Source: Microbacterium halophytorum (lineage in GTDB: Bacteria; Actinomycetota; Actinomycetes; Actinomycetales; Microbacteriaceae). Taken from it: a stretch of 64,000 nt of DNA. This document shows positions 1 through 7,812 of the stretch, one piece after another; within the stretch, counting starts at the first letter, position 1; each line of letters starts with the position of its first letter. A program made the translations under genes and the position numbers. The notes under the pieces are model-generated. The model worked only from the letters and a program-made list of their open reading frames with translations. It had not been told where the DNA came from and did not search any database. Where the stretch lies: assembly GCF_002970975.1 (NCBI RefSeq), contig NZ_PNFA01000008.1, positions 151,228 to 215,227 of the forward strand, given 5' to 3'.

Positions 1-828
1 ACGCGCGACGAGCTCATCGCGATCTTCTCGAAGGGCGCGTACACGACGGAGCCGGTCGAGCGGCTCGGCGTGCCGTCGGCGACACTGCTCGACGGCCCCG
101 CCGGCCTGAATGCGCTGTTCAGTGAGCTCACCGCGGCGTCCTTCCCCACCGAGGTCGTGATCGCCTCGACCTGGAACGAGGATCTCGCCTACGAGATGGG
201 CGAGGCCGTCGGCGCCGAGGCCAACGCATACGGCGTGGAGGGCTGGTACGCGCCGGGGATGAACATCCACCGCACCCCGTTCGGCGGCCGCAACTTCGAG
301 TACTACTCGGAGGACCCGCTGCTGTCGGGCAGGATGAGCGCCGCGATGGTCTCGGGCGCGCAGAGCAGGGACGTGCTGACGTTCATGAAGCACTTCGCCC
401 TGAATGAGCAGGAGACCAGCGCGCGCACCGGTGTGAACGTGTTCGTCGACGAGCAGGCGATGCGCGAGATCTACCTGAAGCCGTTCGAGATCACGGTCAA
501 GGAAGCCGATGCGAGCGGCGCCATGAGCTCGTTCATCAACATCGGCGGCCGCTGGGCCGGCGGCAGCGAGGCGCTGCTGCAGGACGTGCTGCGCGACGAG
601 TGGGGCTTCGACGGCGTCGTGTCGTCGGATGCTGTGCTCGGCGGGTTCATGGACCCGGCCCTGGCGGTGCGCTACGGCAACGACCTCATGCTCGCCGTAC
701 TCGGAAACGGCACGGTGAAGCAGGTCGAGGAGGTCTACGACGAGGACCCGGTGGGCGTCGGAGCCGGCCTCCGTGACCGCGTGCACACCGTCATGTTCGC
801 CCTCCTGAAGACGGACCTGTTCGACTGA
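1..828 (+). CDS. Glycoside hydrolase family 3 catalytic domain (3' part, start outside window)
   Basis: The reading frame is open from base 1, so the N-terminus lies upstream; 275 residues are visible. They form a GH3 TIM-barrel domain: DGPAGLN near residue 28, the MNIHRTPFGGRNFEYYSEDP block, KHFALNEQE (catalytic-site Lys-His), and VSSDA, whose Asp (about residue 210) is the expected nucleophile. The residue after that Asp is Ala, where Trp is common. The protein ends only about 65 residues after the nucleophile, with no GH3 C-terminal alpha/beta domain. That fits the permuted GH3 subgroup in which the C-terminal-type domain comes first. Likely a beta-glucosidase or related exo-glycosidase; substrate unknown. 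A strong terminator follows. Confidence 0.85.
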   Translation, partial: TRDELIAIFSKGAYTTEPVERLGVPSATLLDGPAGLNALFSELTAASFPTEVVIASTWNEDLAYEMGEAVGAEANAYGVEGWYAPGMNIHRTPFGGRNFEYYSEDPLLSGRMSAAMVSGAQSRDVLTFMKHFALNEQETSARTGVNVFVDEQAMREIYLKPFEITVKEADASGAMSSFINIGGRWAGGSEALLQDVLRDEWGFDGVVSSDAVLGGFMDPALAVRYGNDLMLAVLGNGTVKQVEEVYDEDPVGVGAGLRDRVHTVMFALLKTDLFD

Positions 829-849
829 TCGCGCACTGACGCCGTGTGG

Positions 850-883
850 AACGGGTGCCCCGGACGATCGGCGGCACCCGTTT
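850..883 (+). terminator. Rho-independent terminator after the GH3 gene
   Basis: Perfect 10-bp inverted repeat AACGGGTGCC (850-859) / GGCACCCGTT (873-882) with a 13-nt loop, followed by a T-rich run. It starts 21 nt after the GH3 stop codon. Confidence 0.75.
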
Positions 884-1017
884 CGTCGTCTCCCTCACAA
901 CCGGCGGATCGGATGGTTGCGTCTCCACATCCGCCGAGATGGGCTTCCGCCCGGGGACGGACGTCGGCAGCGTCGGTGACAGACGCACGGACATCGACGA
1001 CAATGGAGGGCATGGAC

Positions 1018-1326
1018 GTGAACGACCCGCAGATCTGGGTGCTGATCGGCACGTTCTCGACCGTGCTCATCGGCGTGCTCACCCTCACCCTGAGCCTGAC
1101 GCTGCGCACCGTTCGCGCCGAGGTCGGCAAGGTGCGGCACGAACTCCTCGGCGAGATCGGCGAGGTGCGGCACGAACTCCGCGGCGAGATCAGGGCGCTA
1201 GGCGCCGACATCGCCCGCGTCGAAGGCGTGATGAACGCCCGTTTCGAAACGGTCGACCGCCGCCTCGACGGCCTCGACCGCGACGTCACCGCACTGACGC
1301 GGCGCGTCATGGGCGAAGAGGCGTAG
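1018..1326 (+). CDS. Small single-pass membrane protein with coiled-coil tail
   Basis: 102 residues. The GTG at 1018 is chosen because a GGAGGG Shine-Dalgarno at 1005-1010 sits 7 nt before it; in-frame ATGs at 1003 and 1012 lie on or beside that ribosome site. A hydrophobic segment (about residues 5-28) is followed by a charged helix with near-repeats of EVGKVRHELLGEIG and EVRHELRGEI, then ARVEGVMNARFETVDRRLDGLDRDVTALTRRV, a typical coiled coil. The likely topology is a membrane anchor with a cytoplasmic oligomerising helix. No function can be assigned; small proteins of this kind are common in Microbacteriaceae. Confidence 0.7.
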   Translation: MNDPQIWVLIGTFSTVLIGVLTLTLSLTLRTVRAEVGKVRHELLGEIGEVRHELRGEIRALGADIARVEGVMNARFETVDRRLDGLDRDVTALTRRVMGEEA

Positions 1327-1395
1327 CAGCCACCCGGACGAGTCCGCCGGCGAAACCCCATGCCCGACCCCGTCGGGCGCTACTAGGCTCGGGGT

Positions 1396-2355
1396 ATGAC
1401 TCAGGCGGTTCAGTACAGTGCAGTAGGCGGACCAGAGGTCCTGGAACTCCACGAGGTGCCGGAGCCCGTCGCCGGGCCGGGGCAGGTCGTGGTCGAGGTC
1501 GAGGCGGCGGGCGTCAACCCCATCGATGCGAAACTGCGGGCGGGCATCCGACCAGGCGCCGCGTTCGACAAGCCGCGCGGCGTCGGCTTCGACGGTGCCG
1601 GATTCATCAAGGCGGTCGGCGAGGGCGTCGACGGCTTCCGCGTGGGCGACCCCGTCGCGTTCGGCGGTGCCACGATCGGCGACGGCGTCGGCGCGTATGC
1701 CAGCGAGACGGCGGTGAAGGCGAGCGGCGTCTCGCTGCTGCCGGATGGCGTCTCGGTCGAGCAGGGCGCGGCCCTCGGGATCCCCGCGGGAACGGCGTAC
1801 CAGGCGCTGCGGTCGCTCGGGGTGCGCTCCGGCGACACCCTCCTCATCCACGGGGGCTCCGGTTCGGTCGGCCAGGCGGCGATCCAATTCGCCGTGTCGT
1901 GGGGCGCGAAGGTGATCGCGACCACGAGCGCCCGCCGCGCCGACCGCGTCGCCCAACTCGGCGCGACGCCCGTCGGATACGGCGAGGGCCTCGTCGAACG
2001 CGTGCGCAATGCGGGCGAAGTCACCGCGATCCTCGACGGCTTCGGCTCCGACGAAGTGCTCGCCCAGTCGTTCGAACTCCTCGCCGACCGGCAGCGCATC
2101 GCCACGATCGTGTCGGGCGCCAAGGCCGACGATCTCGGCATCCGGGCCTTCAGCGGCGGCTCGCCCCACCCGCTCACGGACCAGCAGGAGGCCTGGCGCG
2201 CCGAGGCGCTGCCGGTGACCCTCGCCCTGATCGGCGCCGGGGCGTTCGACGTCGAGCTCGGCGACCGCTTCGGTCTCGCCCGCGCCGCCGACGCGCACCG
2301 CGACCTCGCCCAGGGCGCGATCGGCAAGCTGATCATCGAGCCCGAGGGCGCCTGA
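1396..2355 (+). CDS. NADP-dependent oxidoreductase, MDR/quinone reductase type
   Basis: 319 residues, full length for the zinc-independent medium-chain dehydrogenase/reductase family (QOR-like). The N-terminal GroES-like domain contains the AGVNPIDAKLR motif, and the Rossmann fold has HGGSGSVGQAAIQFA near residue 155. No structural zinc cysteines are seen. Predicted to reduce quinones or enones with NADPH in the cytosol. A TAGGCT hexamer at 1384-1389 lies exactly 6 nt before the ATG with no ribosome site, so the mRNA is probably leaderless. It is convergent with leuA. A diverged copy of codons about 235-265 occurs at 6921-7016, beyond the leuA/gntR/ilvB block. Confidence 0.9.
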   Translation: MTQAVQYSAVGGPEVLELHEVPEPVAGPGQVVVEVEAAGVNPIDAKLRAGIRPGAAFDKPRGVGFDGAGFIKAVGEGVDGFRVGDPVAFGGATIGDGVGAYASETAVKASGVSLLPDGVSVEQGAALGIPAGTAYQALRSLGVRSGDTLLIHGGSGSVGQAAIQFAVSWGAKVIATTSARRADRVAQLGATPVGYGEGLVERVRNAGEVTAILDGFGSDEVLAQSFELLADRQRIATIVSGAKADDLGIRAFSGGSPHPLTDQQEAWRAEALPVTLALIGAGAFDVELGDRFGLARAADAHRDLAQGAIGKLIIEPEGA

Positions 2356-2362
2356 GCGCGGT

Positions 2363-2410
2363 GCTGAACCTGGCGACGCACTGCGCTGAGCGCGGTGGTC
2401 CAGGTTCAGC
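2363..2410. terminator. Bidirectional hairpin between the MDR gene and leuA
   Basis: Perfect 11-bp arms GCTGAACCTGG (2363-2373) and CCAGGTTCAGC (2400-2410) enclose 26 nt that contain a smaller GCGCTGAGCGC hairpin. It lies between two convergent genes. A direct repeat TGAGCGCGGTG occurs at 2353 and 2387. Confidence 0.6.
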
Positions 2411-2418
2411 GACGCGCG

Positions 2419-3885
2419 CTACGACGGAATCGTGCGCCCTGCGTCATCGGCCGTGTCGTCGCGAACCCCTTCGAAGAGGGACCGCAGTTCGGCCGCGGTG
2501 ATCTCGGTGCCCGATGCTTCGGTGTGCGCCTGAACGCGGCGGGCGAAGTCGATCTGCGCGTGGCGGGACAGTTCGATTCCGTACTCGCTCTCGAGCACGT
2601 AGGCGATGCCGCCCTTGCCCGACTGCGAGTTGACTCGGATGACCGCGTCGTAGCTGCGCCCGATGTCGGCGGGATCGATCGGCAGGTAAGGTACGCGCCA
2701 TTCCACCTCCGCTTCGCGCCGTCCCTCCGCGACGGCGCGGGCGCGGTGCTCGGCGAAGCCCTTCTTGATCGCGTCCTGATGCGTACCGCTGAACGCCGTG
2801 TGGACGAGGTCGCCGACGTACGGATGCCGCGCATGAACCTCGATCCGGTTGCAGTGCTCGACCGTGCGGCGGATCTCGTCGATGTCGGAGAAGTCGATCA
2901 TCGGGTCGACCCCCTGCGCATGCAGGTTCAGCGCCAAGGTGGCGAGATCGACGTTCCCCGTGCGCTCCCCGTTTCCGAAGATGCAGCCCTCGACCCGCTG
3001 AGCGCCCGCGAGCACGGCGAGCTCGGCGCACGCGATCCCCGTGCCGCGGTCGTTGTGCGGGTGCACCGACAGGATCACCGCGTCTCTGCGTGCGAGATTC
3101 TTGTGCATGTACTCGATCTGATCGGCGTACACGTTGGGAGTGGCAATCTCGACCGTGGCCGGGAGGTTCAGGATGACCGGCCGCTCCGGCGTCGCACCCC
3201 ACAGCTCGGTGACGGCGTCGCAGATGTCGATGACGTATTCGGGTTCGGTGAGGTTGAAGACCTCGGGGCTGAACTCGAACCGCACGTTCGGTATGCCTCC
3301 GGCGAGTCCGAGCACATCGCGAGCCCCGGCCAGGATCAGTTCCTTCAGCCCCGCCCGGTCGTACCCGAGCACCGTCTCGCGCCACGTCGGCGCCGTCGCC
3401 GTGTACATGTGGATCACCACGGGGTTCGTGATGCCCTGGATCGAGGCGACGGTCCGCTCGATCAGGTCGCGCCTGGCCGGGGTGAACACCACAATCGTCA
3501 CGTCATCCGGTGCGATCGCCGCGTCCGCAACGAGGCGGACGAAGTCGTAGTCCGTCTGGGACGCTGACGGGTAGCCGACCTCGATCTCCTTGTAGCCCAT
3601 GGCGACCATCAGCTCGAAGAAGCGACGCTTGCGTGCCGGGTCCATCGGCTCCGCGAGGGCCTGGTTGCCGTCGCGCAGGTCGACGGGGACCCAGAGCGGT
3701 GCCGCCTCGAGCCTCCTGTTCGGCCACTGACGATCCGCAGCGGCGAGCGGCACCTCGACGCGCGAGTACGCATCGCGGTACCTGTGGGACGGCATCTGCG
3801 AATGCCGCTGCCGATTCCACGAGGGTGCGGCCGCCGGCACGGCACCCGCCGGAGTGGACAGGGAGGGGAAAGTCGTCGTGGTCAT
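2419..3885 (-). CDS. leuA: 2-isopropylmalate synthase lacking the C-terminal regulatory domain
   Basis: Catalyses acetyl-CoA + 2-oxoisovalerate to 2-isopropylmalate, the first committed step of leucine synthesis. The start at 3885 gives 488 residues and has GAAGGA about 9 nt upstream. The HMGL-like barrel carries [10 protein letters not shown] (catalytic Arg and metal Asp) and SVHPHND (metal-binding HxH). The linker subdomain runs to [12 protein letters not shown], then the protein stops about 14 residues later. Long actinobacterial LeuA proteins are roughly 570-640 residues and continue into the LeuA dimer domain that binds leucine. That domain is missing here and no remnant is seen in 2356-2418. 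The enzyme is therefore predicted to escape allosteric feedback. A leucine-rich leader peptide upstream offers another control. Confidence 0.93.
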   Translation of the reverse strand: MTTTTFPSLSTPAGAVPAAAPSWNRQRHSQMPSHRYRDAYSRVEVPLAAADRQWPNRRLEAAPLWVPVDLRDGNQALAEPMDPARKRRFFELMVAMGYKEIEVGYPSASQTDYDFVRLVADAAIAPDDVTIVVFTPARRDLIERTVASIQGITNPVVIHMYTATAPTWRETVLGYDRAGLKELILAGARDVLGLAGGIPNVRFEFSPEVFNLTEPEYVIDICDAVTELWGATPERPVILNLPATVEIATPNVYADQIEYMHKNLARRDAVILSVHPHNDRGTGIACAELAVLAGAQRVEGCIFGNGERTGNVDLATLALNLHAQGVDPMIDFSDIDEIRRTVEHCNRIEVHARHPYVGDLVHTAFSGTHQDAIKKGFAEHRARAVAEGRREAEVEWRVPYLPIDPADIGRSYDAVIRVNSQSGKGGIAYVLESEYGIELSRHAQIDFARRVQAHTEASGTEITAAELRSLFEGVRDDTADDAGRTIPS

Positions 3886-4014
3886 GCGAGGTGTTCCTTC
3901 TTCTGGTCGGGTGACCGGCACAGCCCTCGGCTCCACGACGGGGAGCCGATCGTGCTAGGCCCCGCCGTGGCGGCGAAGAAGGAGAAGAGCCCGGACGAAC
4001 ATGCGTAGAATCTA
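3886..4014 (-). promoter_or_regulatory. leuA leader region: leaderless promoter, leader peptide and hairpins (putative leucine attenuator)
   Basis: Read on the minus strand, a TAGATT hexamer (4014-4009) is followed by exactly 6 nt and the ATG of a leader peptide at 4002, so the transcript probably begins at that ATG. After the leader stop (3955) comes a perfect hairpin GGCTCC-7 nt-GGAGCC (plus strand 3928-3946), and then the leuA ribosome site. GCCGCCACGGCGG within the end of the leader can also fold. This arrangement matches the leucine leader elements predicted before leuA in other Actinobacteria. The alternative pairings were not modelled. Confidence 0.65.
3955..4002 (-). CDS. Leucine-rich leader peptide of leuA
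   Basis: A 15-codon reading frame, MFVRALLLLRRHGGA, ending in TAG. It has four consecutive leucine codons (CTT CTC CTT CTT); CTT is scarce in the neighbouring genes, so ribosomes should be sensitive to leucyl-tRNA supply here. The leader ATG is 6 nt from a -10-like hexamer and has no ribosome site, which fits leaderless translation. The stop codon lies 69 nt before the leuA start. The role (leucine-responsive attenuation) is inferred from the architecture and from comparable actinobacterial leaders. Confidence 0.7.
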   Translation of the reverse strand: MFVRALLLLRRHGGA

Positions 4015-4039
4015 GCACAACTCCGCAGACAAGCAGACA
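4006..4039 (+). promoter_or_regulatory. gntR promoter overlapping the leuA leader promoter
   Basis: A TAGAAT hexamer (4006-4011) on the plus strand overlaps the opposite TAGATT used for the leuA leader. Just downstream is a direct repeat CAGACA-AG-CAGACA (4026-4039), 13 nt before the gntR start, a possible autoregulatory site. No convincing -35 box was found on either strand. Confidence 0.4.
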
Positions 4040-4051
4040 GGAAGGTCGAGG

Positions 4052-4720
4052 ATGGCACAGGTGAGACGGACCTCCATGGCGGACCAGGCGGCCGATGTGC
4101 TGCTCGACCGCGTCCGTACGGGCGAGTGGACGCTCGGCTCCAAGATCCCCGGTGAGACGACTCTCGCCGCACAGCTCGGGGTCGGACGCACCACGGTGCG
4201 GGAGGCGATCCGCCAACTCGCCGGCCGCGGCGTGCTGACCACCCGCCAGGGCTCCGGGGTCTTCGTCACCGCGCTCGACGTGCGCGAGGACCGGGAACGG
4301 GCCCTGCAACACGCCGACATCGTCGCCGTGATCGAGGCCCGCATCGCGATCGAGACCGAGGCCTCCGCCCTCGCCGCCGCTCGCCGCACGCCAGCGGATC
4401 TCCGTGCGATCCGACGTGCGCTCGGTGCCAGGCAGGAGCGACGAGACAGCATCGAACACCACGTCGACGCCGACACGGCATTCCACCGCGCCATCGTTGC
4501 CGCGGCGCACAACCCGATTCTGCTCGATCTGTTCGACGGCTTCACGCCGCGCCTCCGACAGGCGATGATCGACATGCTCCGGATCAGGGGCGAGTACGGC
4601 GGCGACGACGACCAGCACACCCACGCGTCGCTCACGGAAGCCATCACGCGAGGCGACTCCCGCGCCGCGGCGGAACGGAGCCGAGCCCATCTGGCCTCCC
4701 TCGCCACTGCCCTGACGTAA
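4052..4720 (+). CDS. GntR-family transcriptional regulator, FCD subfamily
   Basis: 222 residues with ACAGGAAGG upstream of the ATG. The N-terminal winged helix-turn-helix (about 15-75) includes [34 protein letters not shown], typical of GntR/FadR proteins. The C-terminal helical FCD domain (about 90-215) has an [11 protein letters not shown] stretch carrying metal-binding His. It is divergent from leuA, with ilvB 313 nt downstream in the same direction, so the simplest reading is that it senses a metabolite linked to branched-chain amino acid synthesis and controls one or both. The ligand is unknown; FCD proteins usually bind small carboxylic acids. Confidence 0.88.
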   Translation: MAQVRRTSMADQAADVLLDRVRTGEWTLGSKIPGETTLAAQLGVGRTTVREAIRQLAGRGVLTTRQGSGVFVTALDVREDRERALQHADIVAVIEARIAIETEASALAAARRTPADLRAIRRALGARQERRDSIEHHVDADTAFHRAIVAAAHNPILLDLFDGFTPRLRQAMIDMLRIRGEYGGDDDQHTHASLTEAITRGDSRAAAERSRAHLASLATALT

Positions 4721-5033
4721 GCGGTGCCGGCGAAATCATCGCCCCCGCAAGGCCGTCGGACGCCGACTTGCCGGCACGCCCCGCGGCCCATCGAGCTCGC
4801 CGGACGGGTGCTACGCTCAGCAGAAGCCGGTGCCTCCTACCCTGGACACTGTCGGCCACCACGGCGATCACGCCGCCGCCACACCGCGAGACGACATCCG
4901 CGGCTGGTGCGCGCATCACGGGCAGTCTCCATCCCGACACGCCTGCGCCGCTCATCTCTCGCCTTCGCCGCAAATCGTCGCGCTCTGCGGCAGCGACGTC
5001 AGTGGTGAACATCTGCGTCCAGGAGCTGTTTCC
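4721..5033 (+). other. 313-bp spacer between gntR and ilvB
   Basis: No convincing gene. It contains a GTGCCGGC/GCCGGCAC inverted repeat (4724-4731 and 4770-4777) enclosing a smaller GTCGG/CCGAC stem, a plausible terminator for gntR. A weak TACGCT hexamer lies at 4811-4816, and the ilvB ribosome site is at its end. I looked for a leader peptide rich in Ile, Val or Leu, as occurs before some actinobacterial ilvB genes, and found none. Confidence 0.5.
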
Positions 5034-6878
5034 ATGCCCTCTTTCAGCGCTGCCGTTTCCGGCGTGCCTGCCTCACCTGATCCGCGGCCCTCACGTGTCC
5101 CTGTAGGACGCAGCCACCCGCCCAGTGCCCGCCCCGTACTCACCGGTGCCGAAGCCGTGGTGCGCACTCTCGAACTCCTCGGCATCACCGACGTCTTCGG
5201 CATCCCGGGCGGCGCAGTCCTGCCTGTGTATGACGCTCTGACGCGTTCGCACTCACTGCGACACGTTCTCGTGCGTCATGAGCAGGGCGCCGGCCACGCT
5301 GCCGAGGGGTACGCAGCGGCCAGCGGGAGGGTCGGCGTCGCGCTCTCGTCGAGCGGCCCCGGCGCGACAAACCTCGTCACGCCCATCATGGATGCCAAAT
5401 CCGACTCTGTGCCTCTGCTCGTCATCACGGGGCAGGTGCGTTCGGAGCTGAGGGGAACAGACGCTTTCCAGGAGGCGGACATCGAGGGGATCACGCTGCC
5501 GATCACCAAACACTCGACGGTCGTCACGGCTGCCGCGGATATCCCGCGGGTGCTCTGTGCGGCATATCGGCTGGCGCACACCGGCCGCCCCGGCCCCGTC
5601 TTGGTCGACATCACCAGGGACGCCCTGACGGCATCCGCCGACTTCGTCTGGCCTCCCCCGGGCCACGACACGGCCGACGACAACCTCGGGCGGGTGAGCT
5701 CGACGCAGATCGGCCGCGCGGCACACGAGATCGGGCGCGCGAAAAGACCTGTGCTCTACGTCGGTGGCGGCGTCATACGCGCCGATGCGGCGGCAGAACT
5801 GGTGGAGCTCGCCGAGCTGGTGAGCGCTCCCGTGGTGACGACGTTGATGGCACGAGGCGTCTTTCCCGATTCGCACCCGCTCAATCTCGGAATGCCGGGT
5901 ATGCATGGCACCGTGCCAGCGGTGCTCGCGCTGCAGGAATCAGACTTGATCGTCGCGATCGGCACGCGATTCGACGAGCGCGTCACGGGTGACGCATCTC
6001 TGTTCGCCCCCAACGCCAGGGTCGTCCACATCGACATCGACCCGGCCGAGATCTCCAAGATCCGACGCGCAGACGTGCCGATCGTCGCCGATGCGCGGGC
6101 GGCCCTGCCCGAGCTCACTCAGGCGGTGCGAGCTGTGTCCGGAAGCGCCCCGCGGACCCTGTCGTCGTGGTGGGCACGACTGCACGGGCTCCAACGGGAG
6201 TTCCCGCTGGGCTACGCACCAACCAGCGACGGATTGATCGCACCCCAGCACGTGATCCGTCGCATCGGGGAGCTCACCGGGCCGGAAGCCGTCTACACCG
6301 CGGGGGTCGGACAGCATCAGATGTGGGCAGCGCAGTTCCTCCCGTTCGAGCGGCCCCGTCAGTGGATCAACTCCGGCGGAGCAGGAACCATGGGCTACGC
6401 GGTCCCCGCGGCTCTGGGTGCCAAGACTGCTGAACCCGGGCGCGTCGTCTGGGCTATCGACGGAGACGGATCGTTCCAGATGACGAACCAGGAGCTCGCG
6501 ACGTGTGCCATCAACGGCATCCCGATCAAGGTTGCGATCATCAACAACTCGGCGCTCGGGATGATCAGACAGTGGCAGACGCTCGTCTACGGCGAGCGCT
6601 ACTCGCAGAGCGCTCTGCACACCGGCCATGAATCGGTCCGCATCCCAGATTTCGTCCGCCTCGCCGACGCGTATGGCTGTGCGGCGATGCGAGTCGAGCG
6701 CGAGGTCGACATCGATCGGGCGATCCACTCGGCGCTGGCGATCAATGATCGCCCCGTTGTGATCGATTTCGTGGTCAGCGGAGACGCGATGGTCTGGCCC
6801 ATGGTCCCCCAGGGCGTCGGCAACGACCGCATCCGCTACGCCCGTGAGCACGAGCGCGCGTTCGAGCACGACAACTGA
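5034..6878 (+). CDS. ilvB: Acetolactate synthase large subunit
   Basis: Condenses two pyruvates, or pyruvate and 2-oxobutyrate, using thiamine diphosphate: the first common step of valine, leucine and isoleucine synthesis. The ATG at 5034 has AGGAG about 9 nt upstream and gives 614 residues; the frame stays open further upstream but without signals. Landmarks: [29 protein letters not shown] with catalytic Glu83, the ThDP motif GDG (477-479) ending in [14 protein letters not shown], and [18 protein letters not shown], typical of biosynthetic AHAS. No small regulatory subunit (ilvN) follows, although the two are usually adjacent. Codon use is a little less GC-extreme than in the neighbours. With the truncated leuA it may form a feedback-relaxed pair. 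Confidence 0.93.
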   Translation: MPSFSAAVSGVPASPDPRPSRVPVGRSHPPSARPVLTGAEAVVRTLELLGITDVFGIPGGAVLPVYDALTRSHSLRHVLVRHEQGAGHAAEGYAAASGRVGVALSSSGPGATNLVTPIMDAKSDSVPLLVITGQVRSELRGTDAFQEADIEGITLPITKHSTVVTAAADIPRVLCAAYRLAHTGRPGPVLVDITRDALTASADFVWPPPGHDTADDNLGRVSSTQIGRAAHEIGRAKRPVLYVGGGVIRADAAAELVELAELVSAPVVTTLMARGVFPDSHPLNLGMPGMHGTVPAVLALQESDLIVAIGTRFDERVTGDASLFAPNARVVHIDIDPAEISKIRRADVPIVADARAALPELTQAVRAVSGSAPRTLSSWWARLHGLQREFPLGYAPTSDGLIAPQHVIRRIGELTGPEAVYTAGVGQHQMWAAQFLPFERPRQWINSGGAGTMGYAVPAALGAKTAEPGRVVWAIDGDGSFQMTNQELATCAINGIPIKVAIINNSALGMIRQWQTLVYGERYSQSALHTGHESVRIPDFVRLADAYGCAAMRVEREVDIDRAIHSALAINDRPVVIDFVVSGDAMVWPMVPQGVGNDRIRYAREHERAFEHDN

Positions 6879-6920
6879 CTCGGGCCACCGTGACTCCCCG
6901 TTGCGCCGGAGTTCACCCGC

Positions 6921-7016
6921 ACGGGATCGCCACAATTGCGTCGGGTCCGAAGGCCGACGACCTCGGCTTCCGGGCTTTCGGCGGCGCCTCGCTCCGCCCA
7001 CTGACAGACCCGCAGT
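6921..7016 (+). pseudogene. Remnant of an MDR oxidoreductase gene
   Basis: About 93 nt align without gaps to 2098-2191 inside the intact MDR gene, at roughly 78% identity by eye. The translation IATIASGPKADDLGFRAFGG parallels IATIVSGAKADDLGIRAFSG, and similarity runs on to PLTDPQ versus PLTDQQ. Before and after this stretch similarity is lost; the frame ends at the TGA at 7052-7054, inside the vapB start. It has the same orientation as the intact gene, about 4.8 kb away, so related sequences flank the leuA/gntR/ilvB block. It may come from a duplication or from a paralogue destroyed by insertion. Confidence 0.7.
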
Positions 7017-7023
7017 ACGGGAG

Positions 7024-7051
7024 TACAGGCGCACTGATACAGTTACCTGTA
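7024..7051 (+). promoter_or_regulatory. vapBC promoter and putative autorepressor site
   Basis: TACAGT at 7038-7043 lies 7 nt before the vapB ATG, with no ribosome site, suggesting a leaderless mRNA. An inverted repeat TACAGG (7024-7029) / CCTGTA (7046-7051) brackets this hexamer, a natural position for repression by the antitoxin-toxin complex. Confidence 0.55.
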
Positions 7052-7287
7052 TGAAGACCACTGTGGATCTGCCCGACGCACTCGCCGCTGAGGCCCGCGA
7101 GATAGCGCGCGCCCAGGGCACGACGTTGCGCGAACTCGTGATCGACGGTCTGCACACGGCGGTCGAGAGCAGAAAGAGTCATGGCGCCACCCACCCGTTC
7201 TCCTTCGTCACGGTGTCCGGGCACGGCCTCGTGCCCGGCGTGGAGCCGAGCATATGGACCGAACTGGGGTACGGGTTGCCATCGTGA
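7051..7287 (+). CDS. vapB: VapB-family antitoxin
   Basis: 78 residues. The N-terminus MKTTVDLPDALAAEAREIARAQG is a ribbon-helix-helix DNA-binding domain of the VapB type. The C-terminal tail, with HPFSFVTVSGHGLVPGVEPSIW, should wrap around and block the toxin active site. The stop codon overlaps the toxin GTG start (GTGA), giving translational coupling. Expected to repress its own promoter through the inverted repeat just upstream. The pair lies directly beside the MDR remnant, a recombined stretch. Confidence 0.85.
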   Translation: MKTTVDLPDALAAEAREIARAQGTTLRELVIDGLHTAVESRKSHGATHPFSFVTVSGHGLVPGVEPSIWTELGYGLPS

Positions 7288-7718
7288 TCGCCCTCGATAC
7301 GAACGTCCTCGTCTACGCTCATCGCGAAGACAGCCCGCACCACGAACGCGCTCGCACGGCGGTCGAGGAACTCGCCGCATCAGGGCGGCGATTCGGCCTG
7401 CCGTGGCCCTGCGTTCACGAGTTCCTCGCTGTGTCGACCCATCCTCGAATCTACGATCCGCCGTCACCGACGGCCCTGGCTATGCAGGCGATGCGCGAGC
7501 TGTGCAGCTTGCCCTCGGCGACGCTCCTCTCCGAGGCACCCGACCACCTCACCCGGCTCTCCGGCCTGCTCGACGCATCCGATGCCCGCGGCCCAAAAGT
7601 CCACGATGCGCGCATCGCCGCGATCTGCTTGTCGCACGGCGTCTCAGAACTGTGGACGGCCGACCGCGACTTCAGCTATTTTCCCGCGCTGTCGACCCGG
7701 AATCCCTTGATCCTCTGA
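7284..7718 (+). CDS. vapC: VapC-family PIN-domain ribonuclease toxin
   Basis: 144 residues from the GTG at 7284, which overlaps the antitoxin stop by 4 nt; an ATG at 7254 is in frame but lies inside vapB. PIN-domain acidic residues are visible: ALDTNVLVYAHRED (Asp5), VHEFLAVSTHP (Glu), VHDARIAAIC (Asp) and TADRDF (two Asp). These bind Mg/Mn for RNA cleavage. VapC toxins cut specific tRNAs or rRNA; the target here is unknown. It appears intact. Confidence 0.87.
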   Translation: MIALDTNVLVYAHREDSPHHERARTAVEELAASGRRFGLPWPCVHEFLAVSTHPRIYDPPSPTALAMQAMRELCSLPSATLLSEAPDHLTRLSGLLDASDARGPKVHDARIAAICLSHGVSELWTADRDFSYFPALSTRNPLIL

Positions 7719-7747
7719 AGCCGCGACCGCGGCCCGGACCGGTTCCG

Positions 7748-7786
7748 TGCGCGCGTGACCCCCGGTTACACCGGGGTTCGCGCGCA
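7748..7786. terminator. Long imperfect hairpin between vapC and metY
   Basis: TGCGCGCG (7748-7755) pairs with CGCGCGCA (7779-7786); inside it ACCCC pairs with GGGGT and GGT with ACC around a small loop. About 16 bp in total. It starts 29 nt after the vapC stop and ends 26 nt before the metY start, so it may be the vapC terminator or a structure in the metY leader. It does not match the SAM riboswitch conservation I know. Confidence 0.45.
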
Positions 7787-7812
7787 TACGGCGCGGCTGA
7801 GAGGATGTCGGG

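Noticed and set aside
846..2501. Long open frame of 551 codons on the plus strand across the coiled-coil and MDR genes
   Set aside because: It is an Arg-rich shadow frame produced by high-GC codon bias; the overlapping frames encode recognisable proteins. The same applies to similar long frames over leuA, metY, xylB, clpC, the cys operon, ilvD and the large dehydrogenase.
4721..5033. Ile/Val/Leu leader peptide before ilvB
   Set aside because: No short frame with clustered branched-chain codons was found in any plus-strand frame.
7719..7812. SAM or TPP riboswitch before metY
   Set aside because: A CTGAGAGGATG stretch recalls part of a TPP box, but the rest of neither riboswitch is present.
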